DNA of 64,000 bases, taken from the NCBI GenBank assembly GCA_964600075.1, contig CAZRIE010000012.1, positions 6,788 through 70,787 of the forward strand. The letters are read 5' to 3'. The first letter of the stretch is position 1. Each line of letters begins with the position of its first letter. Source of the DNA: CAZRIE01 sp964600075 (GTDB lineage: Bacteria; Bacteroidota; Bacteroidia; Flavobacteriales; Flavobacteriaceae). The notes beneath the pieces are model-generated. The model was not told the origin of the DNA. It saw only the letters and a program-made list of their open reading frames with translations, and searched no databases. The translations under genes and the position numbers were made by a program. Positions 51,742 through 60,633 of this stretch are shown in pieces.

Positions 51742-52248
51742 TTACTGATTACTGTAGACCTTCTCTCCATTCGTTAATAACTTGCCCCAATGTTTGTTAA
51801 AGGCATGTACGTTCTCGGTTTCATTTCCTTCGGAATCATATACGAGATACCCGTTGTTCTTCCACTCAAATATGCCTCCGTAAAGGTTTTTGACGTTGGT
51901 GTAGCCCGCTTTCAGCAGTTTATCGCCAATATTTTCCGACCGCACGCCAATAGAACAGTAGACTACTATTTCACGGTCTTTGTTTTCAATTTTAGGGGTC
52001 ACTGAATCTAATGCGAATTCCTTATAACCCACCCAGATAGCATCTTTTAGGTGGCTTACGGTGAACTCTTCTTTTTTTCGGGTGTCCAGAAGTAAAGGTT
52101 TTTGCATTTCCTTAAGTTCCTCCACTTGAATATAGGGTACACTTTCTTTATTGAACTTTTTTAGCGTTTTGTCCAATTTATTTTGCGAAAAAACGCTTAA
52201 GGAAAAAGCCAAAAACAAGGTTATGCTAAAAATAAATCTCATATGCAT
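51742..52248 (-). CDS. Exported rhodanese-domain protein
   Basis: A 168-residue protein with a signal peptide ending SVFSQ, then a rhodanese domain: LLLDTRKKEEFTVSHLKDA, and the active-site loop IVVYCSIGVRSENIG with the catalytic Cys in CSIGVRS. Possible sulfurtransferase in the periplasm, upstream and on the same strand as the arsenosugar-type genes; such proteins are common next to TIGR04282 genes. Start could be ATG 52248 or 52242; the earlier is listed. A TATCTTTA promoter lies upstream. Confidence 0.85.
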   Translation of the reverse strand: MHMRFIFSITLFLAFSLSVFSQNKLDKTLKKFNKESVPYIQVEELKEMQKPLLLDTRKKEEFTVSHLKDAIWVGYKEFALDSVTPKIENKDREIVVYCSIGVRSENIGDKLLKAGYTNVKNLYGGIFEWKNNGYLVYDSEGNETENVHAFNKHWGKLLTNGEKVYSNQ

Positions 52249-52264
52249 GGTCAAATAATAGCCG

Positions 52265-52272
52265 TAAAGATA
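52265..52272 (-). promoter_or_regulatory. Probable -7 promoter element for the rhodanese-led unit
   Basis: Minus-strand TATCTTTA, one mismatch from TAnnTTTG, 16 bases before ATG 52248. Would serve the rhodanese-TIGR04282-PNP transcript. Confidence 0.45.
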
Positions 52273-52307
52273 CTATTTTAGGGCTCATTCAATTTATAAA
52301 TCAGGCT

Positions 52308-53870
52308 ATGCGGTTCATTGGAAAATTTACGTTGCTTCTTTTCGCTGTAGTAGTTTTGTCGTCATGTAAAAATAAAGATGATAAAAAAGAGCCCATGGCA
52401 GAAAACGCAAAAGCGGAATATTATTTGGAGCCATATCGCTCCCAATTCCATTTTACTCCTAAAAAAATGTGGATGAACGACCCCAACGGTATGGTCTACA
52501 GCGATGATAACTATCATCTTTTCTATCAATATTATCCCGAAGATATTGTTTGGGGGCCGATGCATTGGGGGCATGCCACCAGCAAAGATTTGATACATTG
52601 GGAGCATAGACCGATTGCCCTTTACCCTGATAAGCTCGGCTATATTTTCTCGGGTAGTGCGGTGCTCGACAAAGAAAATACCTCGGGTTTCGGAACGGAG
52701 GATAATCCGCCACTTGTGGCCATTTTCACTTACCATGATGCTGAAATGAAAAAGTCCGGCAAGAACAACTTCGAGACACAGGGTATTGCGTACAGTCTTG
52801 ATAATGCCGATACTTGGACGAAATATGAAGGTAACCCTGTAATCAGCGATGAGAATTCGACCGATTTTAGAGACCCCAAGGTAATGTGGCACGAACCTTC
52901 ACAAAAATGGATTTTGACATTGGTAGCGAGTGACCATGCCCAGTTTTACAGTTCCGAGAACCTTAAGGAATGGAAACTATTGAGCGAATTTGGTAAGAAT
53001 AGAGGCGCCCATGGCGGGGTATGGGAATGCCCCGATCTTTTTAAGCTCAAAGTTGAGGGAACCGATGAAGAGAAATGGATACTATTGATAAGTATTAATC
53101 CCGGGGGACCTAACGGGGGTAGTGGTACCCAATATTTTATTGGAGATTTTAATGGAAATACATTTACTGCTGATCAAAACGATATTCGTTGGGTCGACTG
53201 GGGTACCGATAATTATGCAGGAGTCACATATAGTAATGTGCCAAATGACGAAAAGATTTTTATTGGGTGGATGAGCAACTGGCAGTATGCCAATAAAACC
53301 CCGACCGAGAAATGGCGGAGCGCAATGACATTACCTAGAAAGCTTTCAATTAAGAAGATAGGAGAAACCTATGAGCTGATAAATTACCCTATTAAAAATC
53401 TGGAAACGATAATCAATGGGCAGCCGCAAAAAAAAATCAAACTTGTGGAGGGGGCTAGGGAAAGCATTGACTTTGACCATTTCAACCAGTCGGAAGTACG
53501 ATTTGCCACTGCGGTAAAAAACTTTGTATTGAGGTTTAAAAATGAAAAGAACGAAGAACTCGTCTTGACCTTGGACGGCGAAAAAGATTTATTTTTGTTG
53601 GACAGAACGCAATCGGGCCAGACCGATTTTCAAAAAGACTTCGCAAGCGTTGCGAAAATGCCAGTTGACAATTTGCCGGAAGGCGAATATGAAGTACGTA
53701 TTTTGATGGATCGTTCCTCTGTTGAGGTATTTATCAATCAAGGCCAATATGTGATGACTGCCCAGCTTTTTCCGAATAAGGACTACCGTACTTTAGAAAT
53801 TGAAAATACTTCAGGGCACCTTTTGAAATTTAACGATTTTGAGGTCAATAGGGTAGGGCGTATCTGGTAG
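52308..53870 (+). CDS. GH32 family glycoside hydrolase (fructan hydrolase), lipoprotein
   Basis: A 520-residue surface enzyme. Signal ends LSSC (Cys20), so it is an anchored lipoprotein. Clan J motifs: WMNDPNG (55-61, nucleophile Asp58), FRDP (187-190, transition-state stabiliser) and WECPD with the acid/base Glu240. A C-terminal beta-sandwich follows from about residue 370. It would hydrolyse levan, inulin or sucrose-type fructans; the exact linkage cannot be read. Begins 60 bp beyond the rhodanese start in the opposite direction and converges with the ADP-ribosylglycohydrolase gene with only 1 bp between. Confidence 0.92.
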   Translation: MRFIGKFTLLLFAVVVLSSCKNKDDKKEPMAENAKAEYYLEPYRSQFHFTPKKMWMNDPNGMVYSDDNYHLFYQYYPEDIVWGPMHWGHATSKDLIHWEHRPIALYPDKLGYIFSGSAVLDKENTSGFGTEDNPPLVAIFTYHDAEMKKSGKNNFETQGIAYSLDNADTWTKYEGNPVISDENSTDFRDPKVMWHEPSQKWILTLVASDHAQFYSSENLKEWKLLSEFGKNRGAHGGVWECPDLFKLKVEGTDEEKWILLISINPGGPNGGSGTQYFIGDFNGNTFTADQNDIRWVDWGTDNYAGVTYSNVPNDEKIFIGWMSNWQYANKTPTEKWRSAMTLPRKLSIKKIGETYELINYPIKNLETIINGQPQKKIKLVEGARESIDFDHFNQSEVRFATAVKNFVLRFKNEKNEELVLTLDGEKDLFLLDRTQSGQTDFQKDFASVAKMPVDNLPEGEYEVRILMDRSSVEVFINQGQYVMTAQLFPNKDYRTLEIENTSGHLLKFNDFEVNRVGRIW

Positions 53871-53871
53871 T

Positions 53872-55161
53872 TTACAATTCTTGATTTACTAACTCTCTAG
53901 CTAAAGCCTCCAAATCAATCCCCACATTTTCTTTGTTTACCCGAAGTACTTCGGTGCGTAATTCAACTGGTAAATTTGAGTAACCATCCTTGGCGCCTAA
54001 TATCATTCCCGCCACGGCGGCTACAGTATCATTGTCGCGGCCATAGTTTACGATAAATTGCATCGTCTTCTCAAAATTGCCTTTCCCAAATTCAAGAGCA
54101 GTAATGAGAATCTGCCATATTTCCCCGGCGTGAAAGGCAATGGCCTTTTTGTCTTTTTCCAAAAATTGGTAGACCTTTTCCTGTCGGATCCAATCTTTTT
54201 GAGTTCCTGAAAAACCTTGGGGCATTTTGAAAAGTATCAAATCTTTCGGACTCAATGAGTCTGTCAATACCAAATCCTTTATTGCAAGTACGCTTTTGAC
54301 CGATACGTCAGCAACGGAGTACGAAATTCGCCCCACCAAACGGCTATCTTGGTAGCCAATCGGGTCTATAAATGTTGCCGTATTGATGATGGAATCAATA
54401 TTTTGGGTACGCAAGGCCATATTGGTCATTGCCGAGACCAATGCCGAAATATCTTTCGCATATCCCAAATCGAACAAGGTATGACCATATGCCAGTTTAT
54501 AGGCATTTTCTGGGTTAGTGGAAACCAAACCGAACATTGGTGTGTACAATTGCCCTGCGCATGACATCTCTCCGCCATAAAATCGGTTCAGGGCCTTTTG
54601 ATATTCTTCACTACTTTTTTGATAGGCCATCGCTACCCGTGCCCACTCCTTTATCCAGTCTATTTTTTCGATTTGAATATCAAGAAAATCAGGATTGGGG
54701 ATTTCAGTGCCGTCGGAAAGCGATCGGGTCAGAGAGGCATAATATTCAATGATAAAATCAGCGAAATTTTCACCATTCCACTTGTCTTGATGTTTTGTCA
54801 GGTATTTGACTATGGTAAACTTCCAGCGGGTATCATCGGTAGTAGCACCGGCTAGAAGGTTATGGTCCCAAGTGCCTTCGGGAGATTGTTCGCGTACTGC
54901 CGGTGTGAGACCAGTGATGTATCCATATTTGAGTTGAATGTTCTTTCGGTGCCACATTTCGGTAGAGGCACCCATAGCATCGCCAATGGCTGAACCTACC
55001 AGTGCGCCCAAGACTTTGTCATAATACGCCTCTTCACTAAGATTCAATGTATCGCTGGCGTAAACCGATTTTTTCGGGGAAGGAATATCCACATTCGACA
55101 CGGACTTTTTACAGGAAGAAAATGTAAGTAGTAGTATCGTTAGTATAAAAAGTTGCTTCAT
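53872..55161 (-). CDS. ADP-ribosylglycohydrolase (DraG) family lipoprotein
   Basis: A 429-residue DraG/ARH-type protein: LGALVGSAIGDAMGASTE (N-terminal helix), TTDDTRW (107-113, metal-binding Asp pair) and GRDNDTVAAVAGMILGA (374-390, DNDT ligands). Unusually, the N-terminus is a lipoprotein signal (LTFSSCKK, Cys17), so it works outside the cytoplasm; classical members are cytoplasmic. It removes ADP-ribose or ribose-like groups, or acts on another N-glycosidic bond. The start overlaps a sugar-kinase-like gene (4 bp), a functional pair. The long helical insert between 150 and 300 resembles larger DraG relatives. Confidence 0.85.
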   Translation of the reverse strand: MKQLFILTILLLTFSSCKKSVSNVDIPSPKKSVYASDTLNLSEEAYYDKVLGALVGSAIGDAMGASTEMWHRKNIQLKYGYITGLTPAVREQSPEGTWDHNLLAGATTDDTRWKFTIVKYLTKHQDKWNGENFADFIIEYYASLTRSLSDGTEIPNPDFLDIQIEKIDWIKEWARVAMAYQKSSEEYQKALNRFYGGEMSCAGQLYTPMFGLVSTNPENAYKLAYGHTLFDLGYAKDISALVSAMTNMALRTQNIDSIINTATFIDPIGYQDSRLVGRISYSVADVSVKSVLAIKDLVLTDSLSPKDLILFKMPQGFSGTQKDWIRQEKVYQFLEKDKKAIAFHAGEIWQILITALEFGKGNFEKTMQFIVNYGRDNDTVAAVAGMILGAKDGYSNLPVELRTEVLRVNKENVGIDLEALARELVNQEL

Positions 55162-56132
55162 CGCGCCAAAATTAGTTTGCGTGCCTTTCTTAAAAGTTTG
55201 CCTTTCTCTTTAAGCGAACGTTCTATTGGCAATTGCGCAAGACCGATTAAACGTCGCACTATTTCGATACCCGCTACTTGAGAGATCAATTGTTTGTCTG
55301 CTTCGCCCTGATATTTTTCGTAAATCCTGTTCAAAAAACCTTTTTTGCCTGTAGCCATGATAATATGAGCCGCCATAACACCCAAATCGAATTCAGGGAA
55401 ACCCACAAAACCGAATTCAGGATCGATGATGTAGAGATTTTCGGCTTCCGTCATCCAACTGCCGGGATAATAATCACCATGTATTAGGGTGTTTCCAGGG
55501 GATAGATATTTTTCACCTACTTTTTTGACAATAGATTTTATCACAGTATCGTTTTTAAAGGGCAGCGAAAGTTCTTGTAATCCGATCTGTACGTCATCCA
55601 ACTGAAATCCGTTATCCTCCAGAAAAGGAAGCACAAAAATATGTTGGTGGTTGAGTTGGCGCATTTCGAGATTCTCAGGAAAATCACTAGAAACACTTTT
55701 ACGATGTATAAGGCCGAGAATGAACACCAATCTATCTAGTTGCTTGGGCGATATGGCCCCATTCCGATATATAACCGTCATTTCTTCGCAATGACCCAAG
55801 TCTTCAAGTAACAGCAGGTGCTCGGCCGCATCATAACCCAAAATTTTGGGAACATGAACGTTTACGGCATTATCGCGTACCGCTTGGTAAAACTTTTTTT
55901 CTACGGCAATCCGTTCTAGCGGGGCCTCGATATGTTGATATTTTGCTACGTAAGGTCGCGATTGCTTTAGAATAAATGAACGTTCATCGGTAGTTACTCG
56001 TAGCACCACATTCATATTGCCTTCGCCCGGTTTTTCAACAGACAGAATACTTTCCTGGGGTTCGAGCCATTCATTGGCAAGTAGGTAATCTTGCAGCTCT
56101 GATACTGGCGTTAAAATATCTATAGCATTCAC
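55158..56132 (-). CDS. APH/methylthioribose-kinase-like phosphotransferase
   Basis: A protein kinase-like fold enzyme of 324 residues: KPGEGNMNVVLRV (nucleotide loop), TLIHGDYYPGSWM (HGD, catalytic, 218-220) and YIIDPEFGFVGFPEFDLG (metal ligand Asp), close to 5-methylthioribose kinase. The start is set to GTG 56132. The frame is open further upstream but runs through the tRNA-Phe gene (56199-56271) and a terminator, so that extension is an artefact. TATCTTGC, a box short of the -7 consensus, lies just upstream. Cotranslated with the exported DraG gene: it may phosphorylate the sugar released. Substrate not proven. Confidence 0.8.
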   Translation of the reverse strand: MNAIDILTPVSELQDYLLANEWLEPQESILSVEKPGEGNMNVVLRVTTDERSFILKQSRPYVAKYQHIEAPLERIAVEKKFYQAVRDNAVNVHVPKILGYDAAEHLLLLEDLGHCEEMTVIYRNGAISPKQLDRLVFILGLIHRKSVSSDFPENLEMRQLNHQHIFVLPFLEDNGFQLDDVQIGLQELSLPFKNDTVIKSIVKKVGEKYLSPGNTLIHGDYYPGSWMTEAENLYIIDPEFGFVGFPEFDLGVMAAHIIMATGKKGFLNRIYEKYQGEADKQLISQVAGIEIVRRLIGLAQLPIERSLKEKGKLLRKARKLILAR

Positions 56133-56164
56133 AACAAATGTTTTATGCAAGATACTTCCAAAAA

Positions 56165-56192
56165 CAAAAAGATCCTTACAAGAAGTAAGGAT
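56165..56192 (-). terminator. Terminator of tRNA-Phe (functional on both strands)
   Basis: ATCCTTAC-AAGAA-GTAAGGAT, 8-bp stem, 5-base loop. On the minus strand the stem is followed by CTTTTTG, right behind tRNA-Phe; on the plus strand by TTTTTT, so it can act in both directions. Confidence 0.8.
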
Positions 56193-56198
56193 TTTTTG

Positions 56199-56271
56199 TG
56201 GTGCCTCCAGGAATCGAACCAGGGACACATGGATTTTCAGTCCATTGCTCTACCAACTGAGCTAAGGCACC
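56199..56271 (-). tRNA. tRNA-Phe (anticodon GAA)
   Basis: 73-nt cloverleaf without an encoded CCA: acceptor arms GGTGCCT / AGGCACC, D-arm AGCTCAGTTGGTAGAGC, anticodon loop CTGAAAA giving GAA, T-arm GGTTCGATTCC. A consensus promoter lies upstream at 56289-56319 and a terminator lies directly downstream. Confidence 0.97.
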
Positions 56272-56288
56272 ATCCCTTTAAGGGGCTG

Positions 56289-56319
56289 CAAATATAATTT
56301 CAAATTTACGATATGCAAA
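56289..56319 (-). promoter_or_regulatory. Promoter of tRNA-Phe with textbook -33 / -7 spacing
   Basis: Minus strand: TTTG (56316-56319), 19 bases, TATATTTG (56289-56296). It is the best Bacteroidetes-type promoter in the window, 17 bases ahead of the tRNA 5' end at 56271. Confidence 0.85.
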
Positions 56320-56371
56320 CTATTTGCATAAAAAAGGTGTTTGTTTTTATTTGTTTTTTGATCTTTACAGT

Positions 56372-57100
56372 ATGAACTTAGTAATAGATGCGGGAAACAC
56401 CTCTGTAAAGTTAGCGGTTTTTGATAAGGGAAAGCTCATATTCCATCAAAATGCCGAGATGAAGCATTTGGCCAGACAAGTAAAGGAAACCTGTGATCAG
56501 TACCCAAAGGTTACGCACGGTATTGTATCTTCTGTTGGTAATCTTGACAGAAAGGTTCTTGCCGTATTGGCCGTTTTCTGTAATGTTCACGAGTTGAGCC
56601 CATCTTCTGAAACACCCTTTAAAAACTCGTACGCAACACCCCAGACTTTGGGTGTAGATCGCATAGCACTTGCTACTGCTGCGTTTTACCATAATCCTAA
56701 CGGGAATACTTTGGTTATCGATGCAGGTACTTGCGTTACATACGATATGGTAAACGATTATGGTGAATATTTGGGCGGAGCGATATCCCCAGGGCTCAAC
56801 ATGCGGTATAAATCCTTGCACCAACAGACCTCCAAATTACCATTTCTTAAGCCCAAAGAGGTTCTTGATTTTATTGGAAATTCTACTCCGACCAGCATTC
56901 ATAGCGGTATTGTTAACGGCATCTGCCAAGAAATTGATGGGGTAATTGAACAGTACAAATCACGTTTTACAGATTTAACAGTTATTTTAACAGGCGGTGA
57001 CGCCCTATTTTTGTCAAAACGGTTAAAAAATACCATCTTTGCGAATTCCAAATTTCTCCTTGAAGGATTAAATTATCTGTTGGAATACAACAAGCACTAA
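56372..57100 (+). CDS. coaX: Type III pantothenate kinase
   Basis: First step of coenzyme A synthesis: phosphorylates pantothenate. 242 residues, acetate/sugar-kinase fold: MNLVIDAGNTSVKLAVFD (phosphate-1 DxGNT), TLGVDRIALATAA, LVIDAGTCVTYDMV, and GGAISPGLNMRYKSLHQ. ATG 56372 is chosen because it begins the canonical N-terminus; the frame open from 56324 adds only a low-complexity stretch. It heads a conserved flavobacterial gene series (outer-membrane protein, TPR, lptC) and the next gene begins immediately after its stop. Confidence 0.95.
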   Translation: MNLVIDAGNTSVKLAVFDKGKLIFHQNAEMKHLARQVKETCDQYPKVTHGIVSSVGNLDRKVLAVLAVFCNVHELSPSSETPFKNSYATPQTLGVDRIALATAAFYHNPNGNTLVIDAGTCVTYDMVNDYGEYLGGAISPGLNMRYKSLHQQTSKLPFLKPKEVLDFIGNSTPTSIHSGIVNGICQEIDGVIEQYKSRFTDLTVILTGGDALFLSKRLKNTIFANSKFLLEGLNYLLEYNKH

Positions 57101-58387
57101 ATGATCAGAAAAATAGGTTTTGTAATAGTGTGCCTTGTCGCATCGGGCATTTGCGCTCAAGACGATACCGTTTCCCCTTATTCATATTTTGGTTTAGGTG
57201 ATGTAAGGGCAGGGACTACGGTCGAAAACCAGATGATGGGCGGCATTGGCATGTATGCCGATAGCATTCATGTACACCTTAGAAATCCGGCCGCATACAG
57301 TAAGCTTGGCGTACAAGGCCCCAGCACTTTTGGTATCACTACGTACACGGCAGGTGTTTCTCATCAACAAACACGACTAAAGAGTTTTACTGAAGAACAA
57401 AGCAGTGCCGTCACAAACATTGATTACCTCTCTTTGGGTTTCAGCTTGAAAAAAGGCCTCGGAGTAGGTTTTGGTTTTGTAGCCACTACTTCTGTTGGCT
57501 ATAACTTTGTTGACCAACAAGGTGAAGAAGGCTCCAGGGTTGTGAACGAATATTCCGGTACTGGTGGGCTAAGCAAGGTATATATGTCGGTCGGCTATGA
57601 ATTCGCCAAAAACTTCAGTCTAGGAGTGACGGCTAATTACAATTTTGGAACATTGGAAAGTCTTCGAATTCAAAGTGTTGAGAATGTGCAGTTTGGAGTG
57701 AAAGATGAAAGATCTTCCAGAGTTCAGGGTTATGATTTGAATTATGCCCTTAATTACATACCGAAAATCGATGAAAAACATACACTTTATACATCACTGC
57801 GCATAAATACACAAGCCAACCTTTCATCGAGGAATACGAAGCGAATCGGTTCGTTTTCTTTAATTTCACAACAAGATATCGAGGCCATCGACGTGGACCT
57901 TGCCGCGCAGGGCCTTGAAGAAACAGGAGTAAAGATACCTACAACAACAACCTTTGGGGTTGGGTATGGTGAGAATATGAAATGGTTTTTGGGTATGGAA
58001 TATAGCTTTCAAAAGCTAAGTGATTATTCAAACGAATTTTCAGAGATTGAAAATTTGGTATATCAGAATGCGAACACATTCGCTTTAGGGGGCTTTTATA
58101 CACCGGACCGTAACTCGTTCGATAAGTACCTTAGGAGGGTTACATATCGGGCAGGTATTCGACTTAACAATACAGGAATGGTCGTAAACGATAAAGACAT
58201 CAATGACTTTGGCATAACTTTTGGTTTAGGTCTTCCGTTAGGAAACAACTTGTCGAACCTTAATGTTGGTTTTGAGTTGGGGAGAATGGGTACCACTGCG
58301 GCCAATTTGATAGAGGAAAGTTATTTCAAGGTGAACGTGGGCATATCTTTAAACGATCAATGGTTTCGAAAAAGAAAGATTAATTAA
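57101..58387 (+). CDS. Outer-membrane beta-barrel protein (OmpP1/FadL-like region), unknown function
   Basis: A 428-residue protein with a signal peptide ending GICAQ (residue 20), then YSYFGLGDVRAG, GIGMYAD, HLRNPAAYSKL and GFGFVATTSVGYNF, marks of the flavobacterial outer-membrane family next to coaX. Repeated beta-strand and turn patterns indicate a barrel of about 14 strands. The true substrate is unknown. Its start directly follows the coaX stop with no gap, so it is expressed with it. A long 262-base gap then precedes the TPR gene. Confidence 0.75.
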   Translation: MIRKIGFVIVCLVASGICAQDDTVSPYSYFGLGDVRAGTTVENQMMGGIGMYADSIHVHLRNPAAYSKLGVQGPSTFGITTYTAGVSHQQTRLKSFTEEQSSAVTNIDYLSLGFSLKKGLGVGFGFVATTSVGYNFVDQQGEEGSRVVNEYSGTGGLSKVYMSVGYEFAKNFSLGVTANYNFGTLESLRIQSVENVQFGVKDERSSRVQGYDLNYALNYIPKIDEKHTLYTSLRINTQANLSSRNTKRIGSFSLISQQDIEAIDVDLAAQGLEETGVKIPTTTTFGVGYGENMKWFLGMEYSFQKLSDYSNEFSEIENLVYQNANTFALGGFYTPDRNSFDKYLRRVTYRAGIRLNNTGMVVNDKDINDFGITFGLGLPLGNNLSNLNVGFELGRMGTTAANLIEESYFKVNVGISLNDQWFRKRKIN

Positions 58388-58649
58388 AGCGTAGGCAGAA
58401 TTGGATTTTTATCAAAAAAAAGCTTTAAAATTTTGTGATGAACGAAATCACGTACAAAAAAAATGCAAATAAGCAATTTCTAAATTTCCAATCGTTCCCT
58501 TACCAAAAAATTAGTACATTAACGACCTCAAAAACGGAACTAAAAATTACAATACGCCAGTACAAAGTTTTAAGGTTCTTGAGACTTTTGATGGCAACCT
58601 GATAATTAACTGGGACATTAGACCTTTGAAAACAAATAAAATTGAACAA

Positions 58650-60023
58650 ATGAAAACTAAAATTTACTTCACGGCGATTATGCTTTTAGGGTTTATGGGT
58701 GTAAGCTATGCCCAGGCACAAAATCAAGAATGTATGACCAACCTTTCAATTTATGCGGAGCACGCTAAAGTGAAAAATTACGAGGCTGCTTACACCCCTT
58801 GGAAAATGGTCTATGAAAACTGCCCGGATATCAATAAGGCTAATTTCTCCTTAGGCGAAAGAATCTTGGCCGACAAAATCAAAAAGTCTTCGGGAGCGGA
58901 AAAAGAAGGTTATATACAAGATATGATGGCCCTCTATGACAATAGCGCCAAATATTTTCCCAAAAGATATACGCCTTCCGTTGTGGCCATTGACAAGTCG
59001 TTGCTGATGTATGAAAACAAGATGGGTTCCGATGCCGAGATATACGAAATGCTTGATGTAGCTTTTAAAAAAGATCCAGCAAATTTCAAAAATCCAAGGG
59101 CCTTATATCTTTACTTCTCCAGCTTGGTCGATTTGCATAAAGCTGGTAGCAAAGACCTACAGGAGGTTTTTAATGCGTATGACAATGTAGGTGATAAAAT
59201 TGAGGAGGAAAACAAAAAATTAACAGAAATAATTGCGACGTTGCTTCCGAAAGATTCTACCGGAACGATTACTTCAAAAGAGAAGAGAAGTTTGAAAGTT
59301 GCTACTACGAATTCAGAATCGTACGGTAAAATTGCCGGTAGTGTAGATTCAAAATTGGGTGCATTGGCCGATTGTGAAAACTTGATTCCTCTTTACCAGA
59401 AGGAGTTTGAAGAGAAAAAGAGTGATGTCATTTGGGTGAAAAGAGCGGTAGGTAGAATGTTCAACAAAGAATGTACCGATGACCCTCTATTTCAAAAACT
59501 GTTCGAGGCCCAATTGGCTCTAGATCCTTCGGCAGATGCCTATGTTTATGGTGGTACCTTGAAAATGAAGAATGGTGATTCAAAAGGTGCATTGGTAGAT
59601 TTTGATAAGGCCATGAGTCTGGAAACAGATTCGTACAAAAAATCTAATATTGCTTATAAAGTTGCGGTAATTAACAAAAGAAAGGGAAGTAAGTCTACGG
59701 CGAGAAAATATGCACAACTGGCAATTAACGCCAATAAGGCAAACGGTAGGGCCTATTTATTGATTGCTAACTTATATGCGACCAGTGCCAACGATTGTGG
59801 TAGTACACCGTTCGAAAAGCGTGCAATGTATTGGAAAGCGGCCGATATGGCCCGCCAAGCAGGTCGGGTAGATCCTTCTTTAAGTTCGAACGCAAGCCAA
59901 TCCGCAAAGAGTTATGGGGCAAAAGCCCCTTCAACAACCGATATATTCAACTCTGGCATGGCTGGTAAAACGGTAACCTTCAGCTGTTGGGTCGGTGGTA
60001 GTGTAAAAGTACCTAATCTATAA
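58650..60023 (+). CDS. Exported TPR-repeat protein
   Basis: A 457-residue protein with a signal peptide ending SYAQ. The N-terminal region has paired-helix patterns (LSIYAEHAKVKNYEAAY, SLLMYENKMGSDAEIY) and the C-terminal third clear TPR units (AYVYGGTLKMKNGDSKGALVDFDKAM; ARKYAQLAINANKANGRAYLLIA; ALYATSAND-like). ATG 58650 chosen over a TTG at 58626, because the signal begins there. Flavobacterial homologues sit beside lptC, so a role in outer-membrane biogenesis may be guessed. The stop lies 1 bp ahead of lptC. Confidence 0.82.
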   Translation: MKTKIYFTAIMLLGFMGVSYAQAQNQECMTNLSIYAEHAKVKNYEAAYTPWKMVYENCPDINKANFSLGERILADKIKKSSGAEKEGYIQDMMALYDNSAKYFPKRYTPSVVAIDKSLLMYENKMGSDAEIYEMLDVAFKKDPANFKNPRALYLYFSSLVDLHKAGSKDLQEVFNAYDNVGDKIEEENKKLTEIIATLLPKDSTGTITSKEKRSLKVATTNSESYGKIAGSVDSKLGALADCENLIPLYQKEFEEKKSDVIWVKRAVGRMFNKECTDDPLFQKLFEAQLALDPSADAYVYGGTLKMKNGDSKGALVDFDKAMSLETDSYKKSNIAYKVAVINKRKGSKSTARKYAQLAINANKANGRAYLLIANLYATSANDCGSTPFEKRAMYWKAADMARQAGRVDPSLSSNASQSAKSYGAKAPSTTDIFNSGMAGKTVTFSCWVGGSVKVPNL

Positions 60024-60024
60024 G

Positions 60025-60633
60025 ATGAAACCATTTTTGGGAAAAAACTTCAAAAGTATTGCCGTGGTGCTGACCATGGCAATACTTTTTTTTTCATGTA
60101 AGGACAATTACAAAAGAGCCGGCCAAGAAAAGATTCCTTTGGTCTACCCCATAGGCATTGCCGAAGATTTTACGGCTAAGTATACCGAAGCTACACAAAA
60201 AGTGGAAACTGAAGATTCGGTAGGTACAAGGGTAGTCGCAATTTTAAAGAGTCCGTTGTTAAAAGATTATACGAATCTAGAGTTTCCTTATCAAACTCTC
60301 CCTAATAGCCTCTTAATCGATGTTTTCAACGAAAACGGACAAAAGAGTATTATAAAAGCCGATTATGGTATTATTTATTCCGCCACAAATGTGATAGATT
60401 TACAGGGTAATGTTGTTATTGAAAGCCATGACGGCAAGAAACTCGAGGCGCCCCAGTTGTATTGGGATCAAGATACCGATTGGGTCTTCACCCAAGAAAA
60501 ATTCAAGTTCACTAACCCCGAAGATGGCACTGTAATGGACGGAGAAGGAATGGATTTCAAAAAAGACCTTAGCTTTTTCAAAGCACACAAAACCTATGGT
60601 TTGATGACCATAAAAGAAGAACCGAATGATTAA
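60025..60633 (+). CDS. lptC: LPS export periplasmic protein LptC
   Basis: Part of the Lpt bridge that carries lipopolysaccharide from the inner to the outer membrane. 202 residues: short N-terminal hydrophobic anchor with a lipoprotein-like cysteine (LFFSCKD) and then the jellyroll-type LptC domain (NSLLIDVFNENGQKSIIKADYG, VIDLQGNVVIES, KLEAPQLYWDQD). Family fits the LptC domain in its C-terminal part. Overlaps the small membrane protein gene by 8 bp and follows the TPR gene by 1 bp, so it is one operon. Confidence 0.9.
   Translation: MKPFLGKNFKSIAVVLTMAILFFSCKDNYKRAGQEKIPLVYPIGIAEDFTAKYTEATQKVETEDSVGTRVVAILKSPLLKDYTNLEFPYQTLPNSLLIDVFNENGQKSIIKADYGIIYSATNVIDLQGNVVIESHDGKKLEAPQLYWDQDTDWVFTQEKFKFTNPEDGTVMDGEGMDFKKDLSFFKAHKTYGLMTIKEEPND

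Noticed and set aside
55158..56228. A 356-residue kinase reading through the tRNA-Phe gene
   Set aside because: The first 32 codons come from the tRNA and terminator; the family-like protein begins at GTG 56132.
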